The notes under the pieces: generated by a model
Database searches by the model: none
Seen by the model: the letters and a program-made list of their open reading frames with translations, nothing else
What the model was told of the DNA's origin: nothing
Shown: piece by piece, positions 28,543 to 38,792 of the stretch
Position numbering within the stretch: the first letter of the stretch is position 1
How the letters are laid out: each line of letters opens with the position of its first letter
Made by a program: the position numbers and the translations under genes
Assembly (NCBI GenBank): GCA_000818945.1
Contig: KN805379.1
Span: forward strand, 85,539 to 149,538
From: Schizochytrium sp. CCTCC M209059
Lineage: Eukaryota > Sar > Bigyra > Thraustochytrida > Thraustochytriidae
Direction of reading: 5' to 3'
Length of the DNA: 64,000 nt

Positions 28543-29058
28543 CCGCGTCGCCTCGCAACTCGCCTGGCGGGTTGCGAGGCGCCGGAAGGTTGCGGAAATG
28601 GAGACGGTGGACGGAGAGATATGGACGGAGGCCACGGATATACATACGACTGCGTCGGGTTTGCCGCGAAGCCGACTGCGGCGAGGCGAGGCGAGGCGCG
28701 AGGGTCTGCGTGCTCTACTTGAGCAAGGCGGACGTCAAGCCCGCGCTGGCTGCCCGGTTTTGGCCGCATCTTGGTCGTGTTCGTCGAAATCAATGGTCAA
28801 GAAGGAGACCGAAAAGACAGACAAGATCTGAATTCTTTCTCATTGTTTTCGGGGAGACGAGAGGGAGAGGAAGGGGAGGGCATTCGCATTCGCATTCGCA
28901 TTCTTTTCCACACACATGAAGAATGGGAAGGAGAACAGCAAGCGCGCGCAAAGAAAAGAAAGAGTGGACTAGACAGAAAAAACTGACTCAAACCTAATCT
29001 TGAACGCGAAACAAACGCAGATTCTAGAGCAACTACAGCACTAACACCAATCGCAAAG

Positions 29059-30552
29059 ATGATGCGTGCCACCTCGATGCGCATGGCCAGCCTGGCCGGC
29101 CAGAAGCGCGCCATGAGCGCCGCCGCCGCCGGAGGCCTCCGCGCTGAGGCCGCCAAGCTCAACGCCCCTCTCAGCGAGACCGACCCGGATCTCCTTGACA
29201 TCATGGAGCTCGAGAAGCGCCGCCAGCGCAACTCGCTCGTGCTCATTGCCAGCGAAAACTTCACCTCCCGCTCGGTCTACGACGCCCTCGGCTCGCACAT
29301 GTCCAACAAGTACAGTGAGGGCTACCCGGGTGCCCGCTACTACGGTGGCAACGACTACATTGACATGGTTGAGCGCCTCTGCCAAGAGCGCGCCCTCGCC
29401 GCCTTCAACCTCGACCCTGCCGAGTGGGGCGTCAACGTGCAGTCCCTCAGTGGCTCCCCCGCCAACTTCCAGGTCTACTCGGCCCTCCTCCAGCCCCACG
29501 ACCGCATTATGGCCCTCGACCTGCCCCATGGCGGCCATCTGAGCCACGGCTATGCCACCCCCAACAAGAAGATTTCGGCCACCAGCATCTTCTTCGAGAG
29601 CCTCCCGTACCGCCTCGATGAGGAGACTGGCCTCATCGACTATGACAACATGGAGAAGCTCGCCGAGGCCTACCGTCCCAAGCTCGTCGTCGCCGGTACC
29701 TCGGCGTACTCGCGTCTGCTCGACTACAAGCGCTTCCGCGAGGTCTGCGACCAGCACAAGGCCATCATGCTTGCCGACATGGCCCACATCTCGGGTCTCG
29801 TCGCCGCCAAGGTCGTCCCGTCTCCCTTTGAGTACGCGGATGTCGTCACCACCACCACCCACAAGTCGCTCCGCGGCCCCCGTGGTGCCATGATCTTCTA
29901 CCGCCACGAGACCGCCCAGCACAAGGACATCGGCGAGAAGATCAACTTCAGCGTCTTCCCCGGCCTCCAGGGTGGCCCCCACAACCACACCATCACTGCC
30001 CTCGCCACGGCTCTCAAGCAGGCCGCCTCCCCCGAGTTCAAGGAGTACCAGGAGCAGGTCATTCGTAACGCCAAGACCCTCGCTGACACCCTCACCGAGC
30101 GCGGCTACGCCCTCGTCTCGGGCGGCACCGACAACCACCTCGTCAACGTCAACCTCAAGAAGAGCCACGGCATTGACGGTGCCCGCGTCGAGCGCATCCT
30201 CGAGCTCGTCAGCATCGCCACGAACAAGAACACCGTCCCTGGCGACAAGTCTGCGCTTATCCCCGGTGGCATCCGCCTCGGCACCCCCGCGCTCACCTCG
30301 CGCGGCTTTGACGAAAACGACATGCGCACGGTCGCTGACTTTATCGACCGCGGCGTCCAGATTGCGCGCAACATCAAGTCCGAGGTCTCGGGCAAGAAGG
30401 TCAAGGACTTCCGCGACTACCTCGACAACATCGAGGGCGGCCACAAGGATGTCAACGCTCTTCGCGCCGACGTTGAGGCCTTCGCCAGCTCTTTCCCCAC
30501 CATTGGCTTTGAGGAGTCCTCCATGCGCTACTCGGACACCTACAAGGCATGA
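29059..30552 (+). CDS. SHMT: Serine hydroxymethyltransferase, probably mitochondrial
   Basis: A 497-residue protein without introns. It converts serine and tetrahydrofolate to glycine and methylene-THF with PLP. Motifs are LIASENFTSRSV near the start, NKYSEGYPGARYYGG, the PLP-lysine segment TTTTHKSLRGPRGAM (Schiff-base Lys) and GGIRLGTPALTSRG near the end. The first 30 residues are Arg/Ala/Ser-rich without acidic residues (MMRATSMRMASLAG), typical of a mitochondrial presequence. Two adjacent ATGs occur at the start (29059 and 29062). The codon use is strongly biased to C-ending codons, more than in the neighbours, suggesting high expression. A full-length antisense frame exists over the gene but is a by-product of this bias. 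Confidence 0.96.
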   Translation: MMRATSMRMASLAGQKRAMSAAAAGGLRAEAAKLNAPLSETDPDLLDIMELEKRRQRNSLVLIASENFTSRSVYDALGSHMSNKYSEGYPGARYYGGNDYIDMVERLCQERALAAFNLDPAEWGVNVQSLSGSPANFQVYSALLQPHDRIMALDLPHGGHLSHGYATPNKKISATSIFFESLPYRLDEETGLIDYDNMEKLAEAYRPKLVVAGTSAYSRLLDYKRFREVCDQHKAIMLADMAHISGLVAAKVVPSPFEYADVVTTTTHKSLRGPRGAMIFYRHETAQHKDIGEKINFSVFPGLQGGPHNHTITALATALKQAASPEFKEYQEQVIRNAKTLADTLTERGYALVSGGTDNHLVNVNLKKSHGIDGARVERILELVSIATNKNTVPGDKSALIPGGIRLGTPALTSRGFDENDMRTVADFIDRGVQIARNIKSEVSGKKVKDFRDYLDNIEGGHKDVNALRADVEAFASSFPTIGFEESSMRYSDTYKA

Positions 30553-31614
30553 GTATTTGCTTTTCTGAGTTGAACCATTCATGTCCTAGCCTGTGATATC
30601 TTTTCTTCTTGTGCCTGCCTCCGCGTTGTCTTTGACCACTTGTCCTGAATGTCGGTCGCTCTTGCCATCTGCTTGGACGCAAATGTATTCGCGTTGTCGC
30701 TATCTTGTAACTCCAAGGTGATTTTCCCGGTTGCGTTTTTGAAGGCAAGACGAATTGCTTCTGTTTGGATGCAGCTCCTAGAGAGGCTATTGTCGAGGCA
30801 ACAACAATCTCATCAAAGAATATAGTAGTAGCTTCGTGCAGCCGGATTTGTCCGCCATGCGAGGGCCTGTCTTGCCTGCCAGGTGCGCGAACGAGCGAGC
30901 GATTGCGCGTTTGCTGCTGGCGCGGCGTATGCAGCCCTGGATCTTCTCTCGCCTCGCGCTGGACACCTGCGCATAGTATAGTATAGAACTTGCAGCGGTG
31001 CATTTTTGTGCGAGCCATGGCAAGTGGGGAATCGCGCCACGTAGGGAACTAATATTTTGACCTGTGGCTGACTGTTTGTTTTGCAAGTGCAGACTGGCTC
31101 GGCGCAACGTGAAGCATGCGAGTGTGATGCGAATGTGAAGGCAAAGAACGAGAGTACTTTTGCATTTGTCGATCATGACGACCACGATATTTCCGACCAA
31201 CCAAGTTGGCGCCAAACGTCGTCCCCTTGCCCTCGAGCCGCGGCGCAGCGTAGCACTAACGAAATCATCGCAGAAGAATCGTTTAGGCTTCAAGTTGGAG
31301 AGCGACCTTTTGCCATCCTCAATTTCATGAAAATACGCAACTGCGACGACGATGTTGGCCTACGAGATGGCAAACGTGCTAGAACGGTAGGGCCATCACG
31401 ACGCAGCATTGGACTGGCAAACGAAGGACTCCCCAAGGGATATGAGAACAAATCTTAACCCACAATGTCCTTCGGTAAAAAAAAAACACAATATTGATAC
31501 TGCCGGCACGGGGTCCTGCTTCTTCATGGATACAAGACCCTTCCTTTGGAAAATCGGTATTGAATAGCGAGTTTTTAACACTTGTCTCAGAACGCACAAA
31601 AAATACACAACAGC
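30553..31614. other. Convergent spacer between SHMT and PIG-T 3' ends
   Basis: About 1.06 kb, AT-richer than the genes. A 125-codon plus-strand frame (31081-31458) opens with TTG, has no early ATG and no recognisable domain. A short spliced or noncoding gene is possible. Otherwise nothing seen. Confidence 0.45.
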
Positions 31615-33486
31615 CTAAATCGGGATCGCGACTTGGTGCAACAACTCTTGGAGGGTGTCACGATCGTTCTCATACATCCACGCGAGTCCAACGAGGGTTA
31701 CAAAAAACAAGTTCTTGAGCAGACGCTTGCGCCTCTTCCATGTCTCCTGGCTTGCTTCATCGGGGTCGGGACGCACACGAACTTCTTGCAAAAGTATACT
31801 GATGGTAGTTCCCACAAGATAGGCAAACACCGTTGAGGAGAGCGTAATGACATTGTATGGCATGCTAAAGTCTGGAAGAGGCATGCTGACAAGAAGCGGA
31901 GCAGCATATTCGCGCATGCGGCGTCCTGCAACGGGACCGTGTGTGCCACGTCCAAGTAAAGGCGAGACAAGAGGGAAATCGCGCGCGACGACGCCTTGGA
32001 CACAAAGGCCGGGATGATGTGGGATTGAGTAGCTAGCGACCGCCGCAGGGATGTCAAAGCCGCGGTTCGGGTCCGGAGGAAAGTCCCACAATGGCAAAAA
32101 GGCTTGTTCAAACTCGTACGAAACGAGCAATGTCGAGCCAGGGGCAACATCAAAGGTGAGCTCCAACTGTGTGGGTGATCCATAGAATGAAGATAGAGAG
32201 ATCACGGAGGCTGCTCCAGGCCCCCAAAGATACTGCGCGGGAACCTGCACCTCATTGACTTCAACACGAACGGAGCTTGGTCGCACGCGAAGATAAGCAG
32301 GCACCATCTCAAAGTATTGTAATCGTATTGGGTCCACGAAATTGGAGGAAGTCGACAACCTTGTCACGACGCCGCCCTCGGTACGACCGACGCCACTCGC
32401 AAAGCGCTCCGTGACGCGGATCAAGGGTTGCGGAGGAATCACAGGCTTTGTCACTGCGTCATGCGGATTGAGGTCTCGCAGGGCAATTTCCCGCATTCTC
32501 GTCGCATGAGGCCCTAAAAAAGGTGTGCACGTCATCTCGGTGGTTGCGTTCGAAAGAGACTCTTCAACAAACACGCGCGAGGCGGCTGCCAAAGGACACT
32601 CTTCGACAGCCGTGCGCATTGGCGCCAAAGTCGTGAGCTCCGCGTGAGCAGGAGCCAAGCGTCCGTGAGCAAGAACTACGCTCAGGACCAGTTCGACGCC
32701 CGGTGTTTTGCACGTTGCGCTCCAGCCCCGTTTGCCGTCACACGCGCGACGAAAGTGAAGTCGGATCGCATGGTGGTCCGCACGAAAGATTTCCGTAGGT
32801 ACCAACACTTGCGCCAAGCCAGCGTTGCCACGACACGGGAGTAGTTTAAGCAAGGGCGCGAGATTTTCCGTGCACGACGCCTCGGACGAAAGCTGTCCGT
32901 ACTGAAGGTAAAGTGTTTCATTCGTCACAGTCTCGCTGGTGTTCAAGGGAGGCATCCCAAAGGTGTGGCGAGGCCGGGCGACCCGAGAGTCAACGATTGT
33001 GTCCAGCGACGCGCATGAGAGACCCGCCAGCGCAGCCGCAAGTGCACGCCATGCTTCGTCTGCAGACGGGGCACCCTGTGCTCGCAGGAGCGCCCAAATT
33101 TCGACGCCCTGCGCGGCCGGGACGGGCGAAGCCCCCCACCGCTGTCGCCAACGGCCTTTAGAAAAGGTCATCTCCAGCTCCTCCACGTCGAAGCGGTCCA
33201 TCGTCTGGCCAAACTGCATGGGGAACAGGTTAAAGTGTTCCCACGCGAAGGCGCTCCCCGCCGCGCTGGCCTGCTCCCAGCGCACTGTGAACTGCACGTG
33301 CGTCACGAGGTCCTCCCAGCTGCGGCCCCCGCCGCGGGGCGACGCGTCCCGGACCCTCCTGAACGCAGCCTCCTCCTCGAAGCTCTCGGAGACCGCGGCC
33401 GCGGCCGCCGCCGCCGCCGTTGCCGCGACCACGCACCACGCAGCTACCGCGGCCGCCGCCACGCGGGCCCTCGCGCGCGCGCGCAT
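31615..33486 (-). CDS. PIGT: GPI transamidase component PIG-T / Gpi16
   Basis: A 623-residue protein: an Ala-rich signal peptide (about 1-32), a large lumenal domain, and a membrane helix at about 565-585 followed by a basic cytosolic segment and a second hydrophobic stretch. Family signatures are HFNLFPMQFGQ, ASCTENLAPLLKLLPC (the most conserved PIG-T motif, in human CTENLTPWKKLLPC) and LWDFPPDPNRGFDIP. PIG-T is the central scaffold of the ER complex that transfers preformed GPI anchors to proteins. The Cys of the CTENL motif lies in the region reported to form a disulfide with the catalytic subunit PIG-K/Gpi8. It is divergent from mL46, 395 bp apart. Confidence 0.92.
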   Translation of the reverse strand: MRARARARVAAAAVAAWCVVAATAAAAAAAAVSESFEEEAAFRRVRDASPRGGGRSWEDLVTHVQFTVRWEQASAAGSAFAWEHFNLFPMQFGQTMDRFDVEELEMTFSKGRWRQRWGASPVPAAQGVEIWALLRAQGAPSADEAWRALAAALAGLSCASLDTIVDSRVARPRHTFGMPPLNTSETVTNETLYLQYGQLSSEASCTENLAPLLKLLPCRGNAGLAQVLVPTEIFRADHHAIRLHFRRACDGKRGWSATCKTPGVELVLSVVLAHGRLAPAHAELTTLAPMRTAVEECPLAAASRVFVEESLSNATTEMTCTPFLGPHATRMREIALRDLNPHDAVTKPVIPPQPLIRVTERFASGVGRTEGGVVTRLSTSSNFVDPIRLQYFEMVPAYLRVRPSSVRVEVNEVQVPAQYLWGPGAASVISLSSFYGSPTQLELTFDVAPGSTLLVSYEFEQAFLPLWDFPPDPNRGFDIPAAVASYSIPHHPGLCVQGVVARDFPLVSPLLGRGTHGPVAGRRMREYAAPLLVSMPLPDFSMPYNVITLSSTVFAYLVGTTISILLQEVRVRPDPDEASQETWKRRKRLLKNLFFVTLVGLAWMYENDRDTLQELLHQVAIPI

Positions 33487-33881
33487 GGTCCCGGTCCCGC
33501 GCGATCCGCTTCTGCTCTATCTTGCCCAACCGGCCGGGCCCTCGGGGCCCCCAATTGGGGCCCCCAATCGAAGGCGGCGGGCAGGGTTCTCCGACGGACG
33601 CGGGGCGAAGTCCCTGGTGGCCACGAAATAGCGCGGAGGCGCGGCGCGGCGCGCGCAAGTGGGCTATGGCGCGGCGCAAGTCGAGAATGGCGGCGCGGCG
33701 CTGTTGCGCAGACAGAAACAGACAGTCGAAGATAGACAGGCAGGCACAGACAGACAGACAGACAGAGTGCCTTCGCGGAGACGCGGCGGCGCGGAGACCA
33801 GCAGAGCGCGCGCGGCGAGGCGGGGCGGGGCGCGGCGCGGCGCGGCGAAGCCGGCGGAGGGAGCAGCGCGAGAGACGGACC
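33487..33881. promoter_or_regulatory. Shared divergent promoter PIGT / MRPL46
   Basis: 395 bp between two divergent ATGs. It contains a CCCCAATTGGGG palindrome at 33549-33560, an (ACAG)n run at about 33753-33772 and GGCGCGG repeats near the mL46 start. No TATA box was seen. Confidence 0.5.
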
Positions 33882-35189
33882 ATGCGTCTGGCGCGCGCGC
33901 TGGGCGGCGGCGGCGCTGCATGGCGGCAGAGCCGCATGGCGGCGCGGCTGCGGCATGGCGGTGCCCGCGGCCTCGCCACGGCGCCGTACCCGAAGGCGGA
34001 CGCGCCCGGCGCCGCCGTCGACGAGGAGCACTGGCGCGACCAGTACAAGGTGGAGAAGCTCATGCGTGACTCGCCCGTCGAGAGCGAGCGCAGCCTCCGC
34101 GCCAAGGAGCGACTGCGGTTCATGGAGTTCGAGGCCTTCAAGAAGGACGCCGAGGCCGCCGGCCTCAAGATCGACGTCATGTGCGGCGCCGTCGTGGAGC
34201 GGCTGCCAGTGATCATGCCCGACCTCGAAGACTGGGAGGTCGACATGTTCGAGCTCAAGGAGGAGGCAGAGCTGTACGAGAAGAAGGAGTACCCCCGGGA
34301 GTTTTGGACGCACCGCGAGAGGCCCATCCAGAAACAAAACCTTTGGGCATACGACCTGCTCGACTACGGCACCAAAGGCCGCCTCGGCAGAATCGAGATC
34401 GACGATGAGCTCCGAAAGGAGCTCGAACCCATGCTCGAAGAGTATCGCGCCGAGGAGGAACAGCGCATCGCCGACCTTGAGGCCGCACAACTCAAGGAGC
34501 GCGAGCTCAAGGCGTCCGGCAAGGCGGCCGACACCGTCGTGGAAAAAGAAGACTCTTCGAGCCTTGATATTGATGAAAATCTCGACCTCAGCAGTGAACT
34601 GGACCTCGACATTAGCAACATCGAAATCGAGATCGATGAGGATACCACGCAAGAGATCGAATACGACCTGAACATGGACGATGTCGACGCGGCCGGCCAG
34701 GGCTCGCAGCAGGACTTTCGCCCCGAACCGCGCATCACACTCGAGGACAAGATTCACGACACGCGTTCGCTGAGGAGGAGACTCCAGCGCCGTCTGCACT
34801 TGTTAGTCAAGGTCAGGGACCCGGCGGATCCCAACGGCGAGCCCGTGTGGAGATTTCCCTTTGGGCTTCGCGACGATGACGAGGAGCTCTATGCTGCGGC
34901 CAAGCGGCATACCCTTGCACAATGTGGCGAGGACCTTGACCTGTACATGCTTGGCCGCCTTCCCGCCGGCTACCACTGGGTCAAGTACGCAGAGGCAGAG
35001 CAGAAGGAGCGCCAGGCTTACGGCGCACTCGTCTTATTTTATCGCGGCCAGCGCATTGAGGGCCATGTTGCCGCCAGCGATGACATTTTGGACTATGTCT
35101 GGATCTCGAGCGACGAGCTTGATCAGATTGTTCCCAAAGCTGCCTCCGACCCCTACTGGTCGTACGGCCGCCACTTTATGGATGCCTAA
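33882..35189 (+). CDS. MRPL46: Mitochondrial ribosomal protein mL46 (MRPL46)
   Basis: A 435-residue protein from the ATG at 33882 (the open frame goes further upstream without Met). The N-terminus is Arg/Ala-rich without acidic residues (MRLARALGGGG), a mitochondrial presequence. The first conserved block is VVERLPVIMPDLEDWEVDMFEL. After an acidic, Asp/Glu/Ser/Leu-rich insertion at about 190-275 comes the Nudix-like half: WRFPFGLRDDDEELYAAAKRHTLAQCG, YMLGRLPAGYHW, ALVLFYRGQRIEG and the ending DYVWISSDELDQIV. These match mL46 of the mitoribosome large subunit, in which the Nudix fold has lost catalytic Glu residues. Here also no Nudix box (REUXEEXGU) is complete. The length exceeds human MRPL46 (279 residues) because of the acidic insert. 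Confidence 0.87.
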   Translation: MRLARALGGGGAAWRQSRMAARLRHGGARGLATAPYPKADAPGAAVDEEHWRDQYKVEKLMRDSPVESERSLRAKERLRFMEFEAFKKDAEAAGLKIDVMCGAVVERLPVIMPDLEDWEVDMFELKEEAELYEKKEYPREFWTHRERPIQKQNLWAYDLLDYGTKGRLGRIEIDDELRKELEPMLEEYRAEEEQRIADLEAAQLKERELKASGKAADTVVEKEDSSSLDIDENLDLSSELDLDISNIEIEIDEDTTQEIEYDLNMDDVDAAGQGSQQDFRPEPRITLEDKIHDTRSLRRRLQRRLHLLVKVRDPADPNGEPVWRFPFGLRDDDEELYAAAKRHTLAQCGEDLDLYMLGRLPAGYHWVKYAEAEQKERQAYGALVLFYRGQRIEGHVAASDDILDYVWISSDELDQIVPKAASDPYWSYGRHFMDA

Positions 35190-35751
35190 AGTAAGTGTTG
35201 GACAACGATGATGTTTTTTTCTTGAAGCGCTCGCCGCGTGCGAAATTTGCTCGGTGGTCGGGTTTGCGAGTGAGTGCTCCGAGGGTGCCATCGCTGCAGA
35301 GCAGCAAACAAATAAACAAATACTTTGAAATGCGTCTCGGCAAACTCTATTCCTTTTCCCCCTCTTTCCTTATCGTCACGACTGCTTTGAGTTTATTTTC
35401 TTAATTTCCCTTTTTTCTTTTTTCTTTTTTTTTAAAGCTTTCTATAAAAAGACACGAAAAGTCGAGTCTCGATAATTGCAATCGATTGCATTTGATAGCA
35501 ATTGATTGTCATCGATCGATCGATCGATCGATCGATCGCGAGTTCGTTAGAGTACTATCGACAGCAAAAAACAAAAAAGGCAAAACGACGCAAAGAGGAC
35601 CCTTCGACTTGCATTCTCTGTGTTTTGCGGCTCGTGTTTCTTGTTCAACCGCGTGTTATCCTGTCATGCTAATCATAAAGAGAGGTGCTGGGATGAAGTC
35701 GAGCGGTGGCATGATGAGTGAACAAAACAAATTAATCTTTGAGTAGAATAT
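35190..35751. other. Convergent spacer between mL46 and the LRR/XK gene
   Basis: 562 bp, AT-rich with T runs at about 35400-35435. It includes an (ATCG)n tract at 35511-35538. No gene seen. Confidence 0.5.
35511..35538. repeat. (ATCG)n tetranucleotide, self-complementary
   Basis: Seven perfect ATCG units. The sequence is its own reverse complement, so it can form a hairpin or cruciform. Confidence 0.92.
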
Positions 35752-38700
35752 TTAGTCATCTTGGAAAGTACGACGATCCTCAATATCCTGCACCACTGCG
35801 TTGAAAACCTGCGCCGTTTTAATGGCCTCGAGGCCATCCTTGTTTCCAGACCGAAAGTGCATGTCCATGTATTGGTGCATCGGGTAGATGTAGACGATAA
35901 AGATGAGGTTGTAGGTGAAGAAAATCGTAGTCATGAGGGAGGTCATGGCCACTGGATGAATGTTCTGGAAATTGACGTTCTGGCCATACGGAATATGCAC
36001 ATCATCTCCCGTGAGAACTTGTTCCGGTCGAAACCAAACCGCTGCCGTCACACCAGCCGCCTCGAGTGTAGAGACAATGATGCCTGCAATCACGGCGGCT
36101 CGCTTGTCCCAGGCAGAATTGGCCATAAACGTGACGAGAATCGCAAAAAAAACACTGCGCTTCGATCGCGACGCCCACCAAATGAAAACGCGCACTAGAA
36201 TCATACCAAAAATCATGGGAACCGAAAATCGCAAATCGAACATCGAGGTGATGAGCCCAATCGTCATGGCTCGAAAGCTGAATTGCAGAATGTGAAAAAC
36301 CCAGCAGGGAATGAGTCGCTTGAAGAGGGCCCAGCCCTCGAGGTTGACCGATGACCGACGCATGATAAACTCCTTATCAAAAAGATCCGCAAAGGTATTT
36401 CCCAAAACAGCGAGCGAGAGCGCCACGGAGAGAAGCACAGCTCCGTTTGCAACGTCCGAGTCGCCGCCAGGACGGCTGATCTCGTGCACAAGGAAGATGA
36501 TTTGCAGAAACGCCTGCGGACCTGACTCGCCAGCCACCTCGACGACGCGAATGCTACCAAAGCGGACAGTCGTCTCGTTCAGCTCCCACGAACGGTATGC
36601 CTCGGCAGCGACACGAAGCTGACAGAGCGAGAGAAGTGCATTTTTCATGCGCGACCACAGACTCCTGTCCTCCACCTTCCAAGGAGTAGACATGAACACC
36701 ATCATGTACAGCGTAGGCAGAACCAAGAATGTCAGAGCAAAGGCAAACCATGCAAAGGAGAGCTCACCCTGGTACGCCTCTGTGAACATTTGCTCAACGA
36801 CCAAAATATCTGTAGCCAAATCGAACCAGTTCATGACGACCGCAAAGACGAGCATGGCGATGGAAAAGCTCGTCACAGTTTCGGAAATGGCAATTTTGAC
36901 GCCAAAGGAATCGAGGGAACCCTTGGCGATCTGCGTACCACCCGTGGAGATGAGCAGCTCCACCTGGGACTTGCCCGTCGCGCCGCGCCTGTTGGCCCGC
37001 TTGAGCCATCCATCTGTGGCGGTCTTGTCTCCGATCGGGTTCTCATCGAGCTCCAGCGTCTTGAGAGACGTGTTCTTCTCTGAGGCCAACACAAAGCCCA
37101 AGAGATCAGCACCGGTATCGCCAATCGCGTTACGGGACAGATTGAGGCGTACCAGCGTCGAATTGCTCTTGAGCCCCTCGCAGACATCCACGGCCCCAAC
37201 ATCGCCAATGTTGTTACCGTCAAGCGACAGCGTCTCCAGCGAGGAGTTGGTGGCAAGCATTTGACCAATGGCAGCTCCGCATGCATCGTCGAGTTTATTA
37301 CGCGCCACGTCGAGCTCGAAGAGAGTCTCTGACCCAGCGATTGCTTCCACAAAGGGAATAAAGCCGCGGGCGTCGAAGACGTTGTCCTGCAAGTGCAACT
37401 TTTGCAAGGGCAGCTCCTTTTCCGCAATACTCTGGCCTAACGCCTCGAGACCCGAGTTTCCGATGTTGTTCATGTTTAGACGCAACCTTCGCAGGGCCGT
37501 GTCATTGTGCATTCCAGCGGCGAGCGCTTCCACGCCCGTGTTCCCAAGACGGTTACGCTGAATCCAGAGCGTCTTGAGCGTATGGTTCTGCGCAAGTGCA
37601 GCGCCCAGCACTTCGCCTCCTTCCGCGGTGATCTCGTTGTCGCCCACCATAAGTTCCTCGAGAACAATGTTCCGCTTGAGCGCCTCTGCCAAAAACTCGA
37701 GTCCCGCAGTGCCAATGTGATTGTTGTGGAGATCGAGATGCACCAGACAAAAGTTCTCGGCCAGAGCTGGACCCAGCGAGCTGCACATCAAATGCGACAG
37801 TTTGTTGCCGGAAAGGTCAAGTTTGACCAGCGCAGCGTTGCCCTGAATCATGTGCTTTCCAAGGTAGCCGTGCGTGTCGTTAAATCCACAATCCTGAGCG
37901 ATAAAGGTTGTCACCGTGCCGCACTCCTGAACGCCAACGCACAGCGCCGCAAGGCCCATGTGCCGAATCTTTTTGTTGCCGTCTAAGTTGACGACCTTGA
38001 GTGCTGTGCAGCTGCGAATGGCGTAGCCAAGAGCGATGGCGTGGCTGTCGGTGAGCTGGCAATCTTGAATCAAAAGAGCTCGAACCGTCGGTTCGTACTT
38101 TTCAATGTACCATACAAGGACATGAAAGGCAGGCAGCGGGATGCGCTGCCCAAAAATGTACACCTGCCCAAGTTCAGTTTTGGCGTCGGGGTCGTCATCG
38201 AGAAAGTCGTTGAAAACCTCAACGCGGACTTCTCGTAGCTCAACGCCATCGAGCTCCGCGTCGCCGTTGTCGTCACTGTTGTCGTCATCGTCTGCCGGCC
38301 CGTTCACATGATCGAAGCGTGTGGAGACCGCGATGCTATCGTCGTGGTCGGCGTAGTCTTCGTCGTCGTCGTCGTCCTCGTAGTCTGCGTCGTTGGTATC
38401 GTCCGGCCCGAGATCGTCGAGCTCTGCGGCCGAGGCACCATCCTCATGCTCCACGCCTTTACTGTGTAAATGCAGGAGAACAGGCAGCAGCGACTTGCGC
38501 AGCTTGTGATCAGCGCGAAGCTTCTTCAAGCGCTTAATGGCAAGGTGCAGAGTGAGGCCCTCGATGACGGACGCGTCAAACTGCGTATCCTCGAACTCGA
38601 ACGGCTTGCCGCCGCCGTCTCCGCCGTCGTTCTGCGCTCTGCGAAGCTGCGTTCGTCCTCCCTCTCGTACGTCAGCACAGCCCGCGGTGTATTCTACTCT

Positions 38701-38792
38701 CTCTCCCTGACGGGAGAGCCGCCCCAACTTACCAGCGGGTCGACGACCAGCTCTGCGGCGCTCACCACCACCTCTGCAAGATCGGACGCCAT
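35752..38792 (-). CDS. LRR / XK-related (XKR) scramblase-like fusion protein
   Basis: Two exons, 38792-38733 (20 codons) and 38646-35752, give 984 residues. The 86-bp intron begins GTAAGT and ends ACGCAG, and the exon 1 ATG is the only good start, since the unspliced frame starts at GTG. An acidic segment lies at 100-155 (DYEDDDDDEDYADHDD). Residues about 205-560 form at least ten ribonuclease-inhibitor-type LRRs (L..L.L..N.I...G...L...L, e.g. LVHLDLHNNHIGTAGLEFLAEAL). Residues about 612-945 hold eight or more hydrophobic helices that match XK-related proteins: FDLATDI (XKR DLGTDL) and the hallmark SIRVVEVAGESGPQAFLQ (XKR8 MLRLFETFLETAPQLTL). XKR8-type proteins scramble phosphatidylserine when activated by caspase. 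Joining this module to an NLR-like LRR array is unusual. Which membrane it lives in and whether it scrambles lipids are unknown. Confidence 0.82.

Larger units (their letters stand above)
26499..29058. other. Long gene-free spacer upstream of SHMT, rich in simple repeats
   Basis: 2.56 kb between two divergent genes (MGST3 copy 2 and SHMT). It holds CCTTG pentamers (26878-26955 and, degenerate, 27870-28060), (CTG)n at 27304-27338, CT-rich DNA at 28080-28200, (TTTCC)n at 28503-28542 and CATTCG at 28881-28903. A minus-strand 397-codon frame (27600-28793) is charged low complexity with no domain and was not accepted. An unrecognised spliced gene or noncoding RNA cannot be excluded. Confidence 0.45.

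Noticed and set aside
27600..28793. 397-codon minus-strand frame in the SHMT spacer
   Set aside because: Lys/Glu/Arg/Gly low complexity made from pyrimidine repeats on the other strand; no domain and no splice signals that extend it.
29041..30582. 513-codon minus-strand open frame covering all of SHMT
   Set aside because: It is the exact antisense of a strongly conserved gene and arises from the C-ending codon bias. Its product has no domain.
31081..31458. 125-codon plus-strand frame between SHMT and PIG-T
   Set aside because: Begins at TTG, has no ATG in its first two thirds and no recognisable motif.
33230..34799. 365- and 451-codon minus-strand frames over the mL46 gene
   Set aside because: Antisense of the conserved mL46 coding region. 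Arg/Ala/Ser low complexity.
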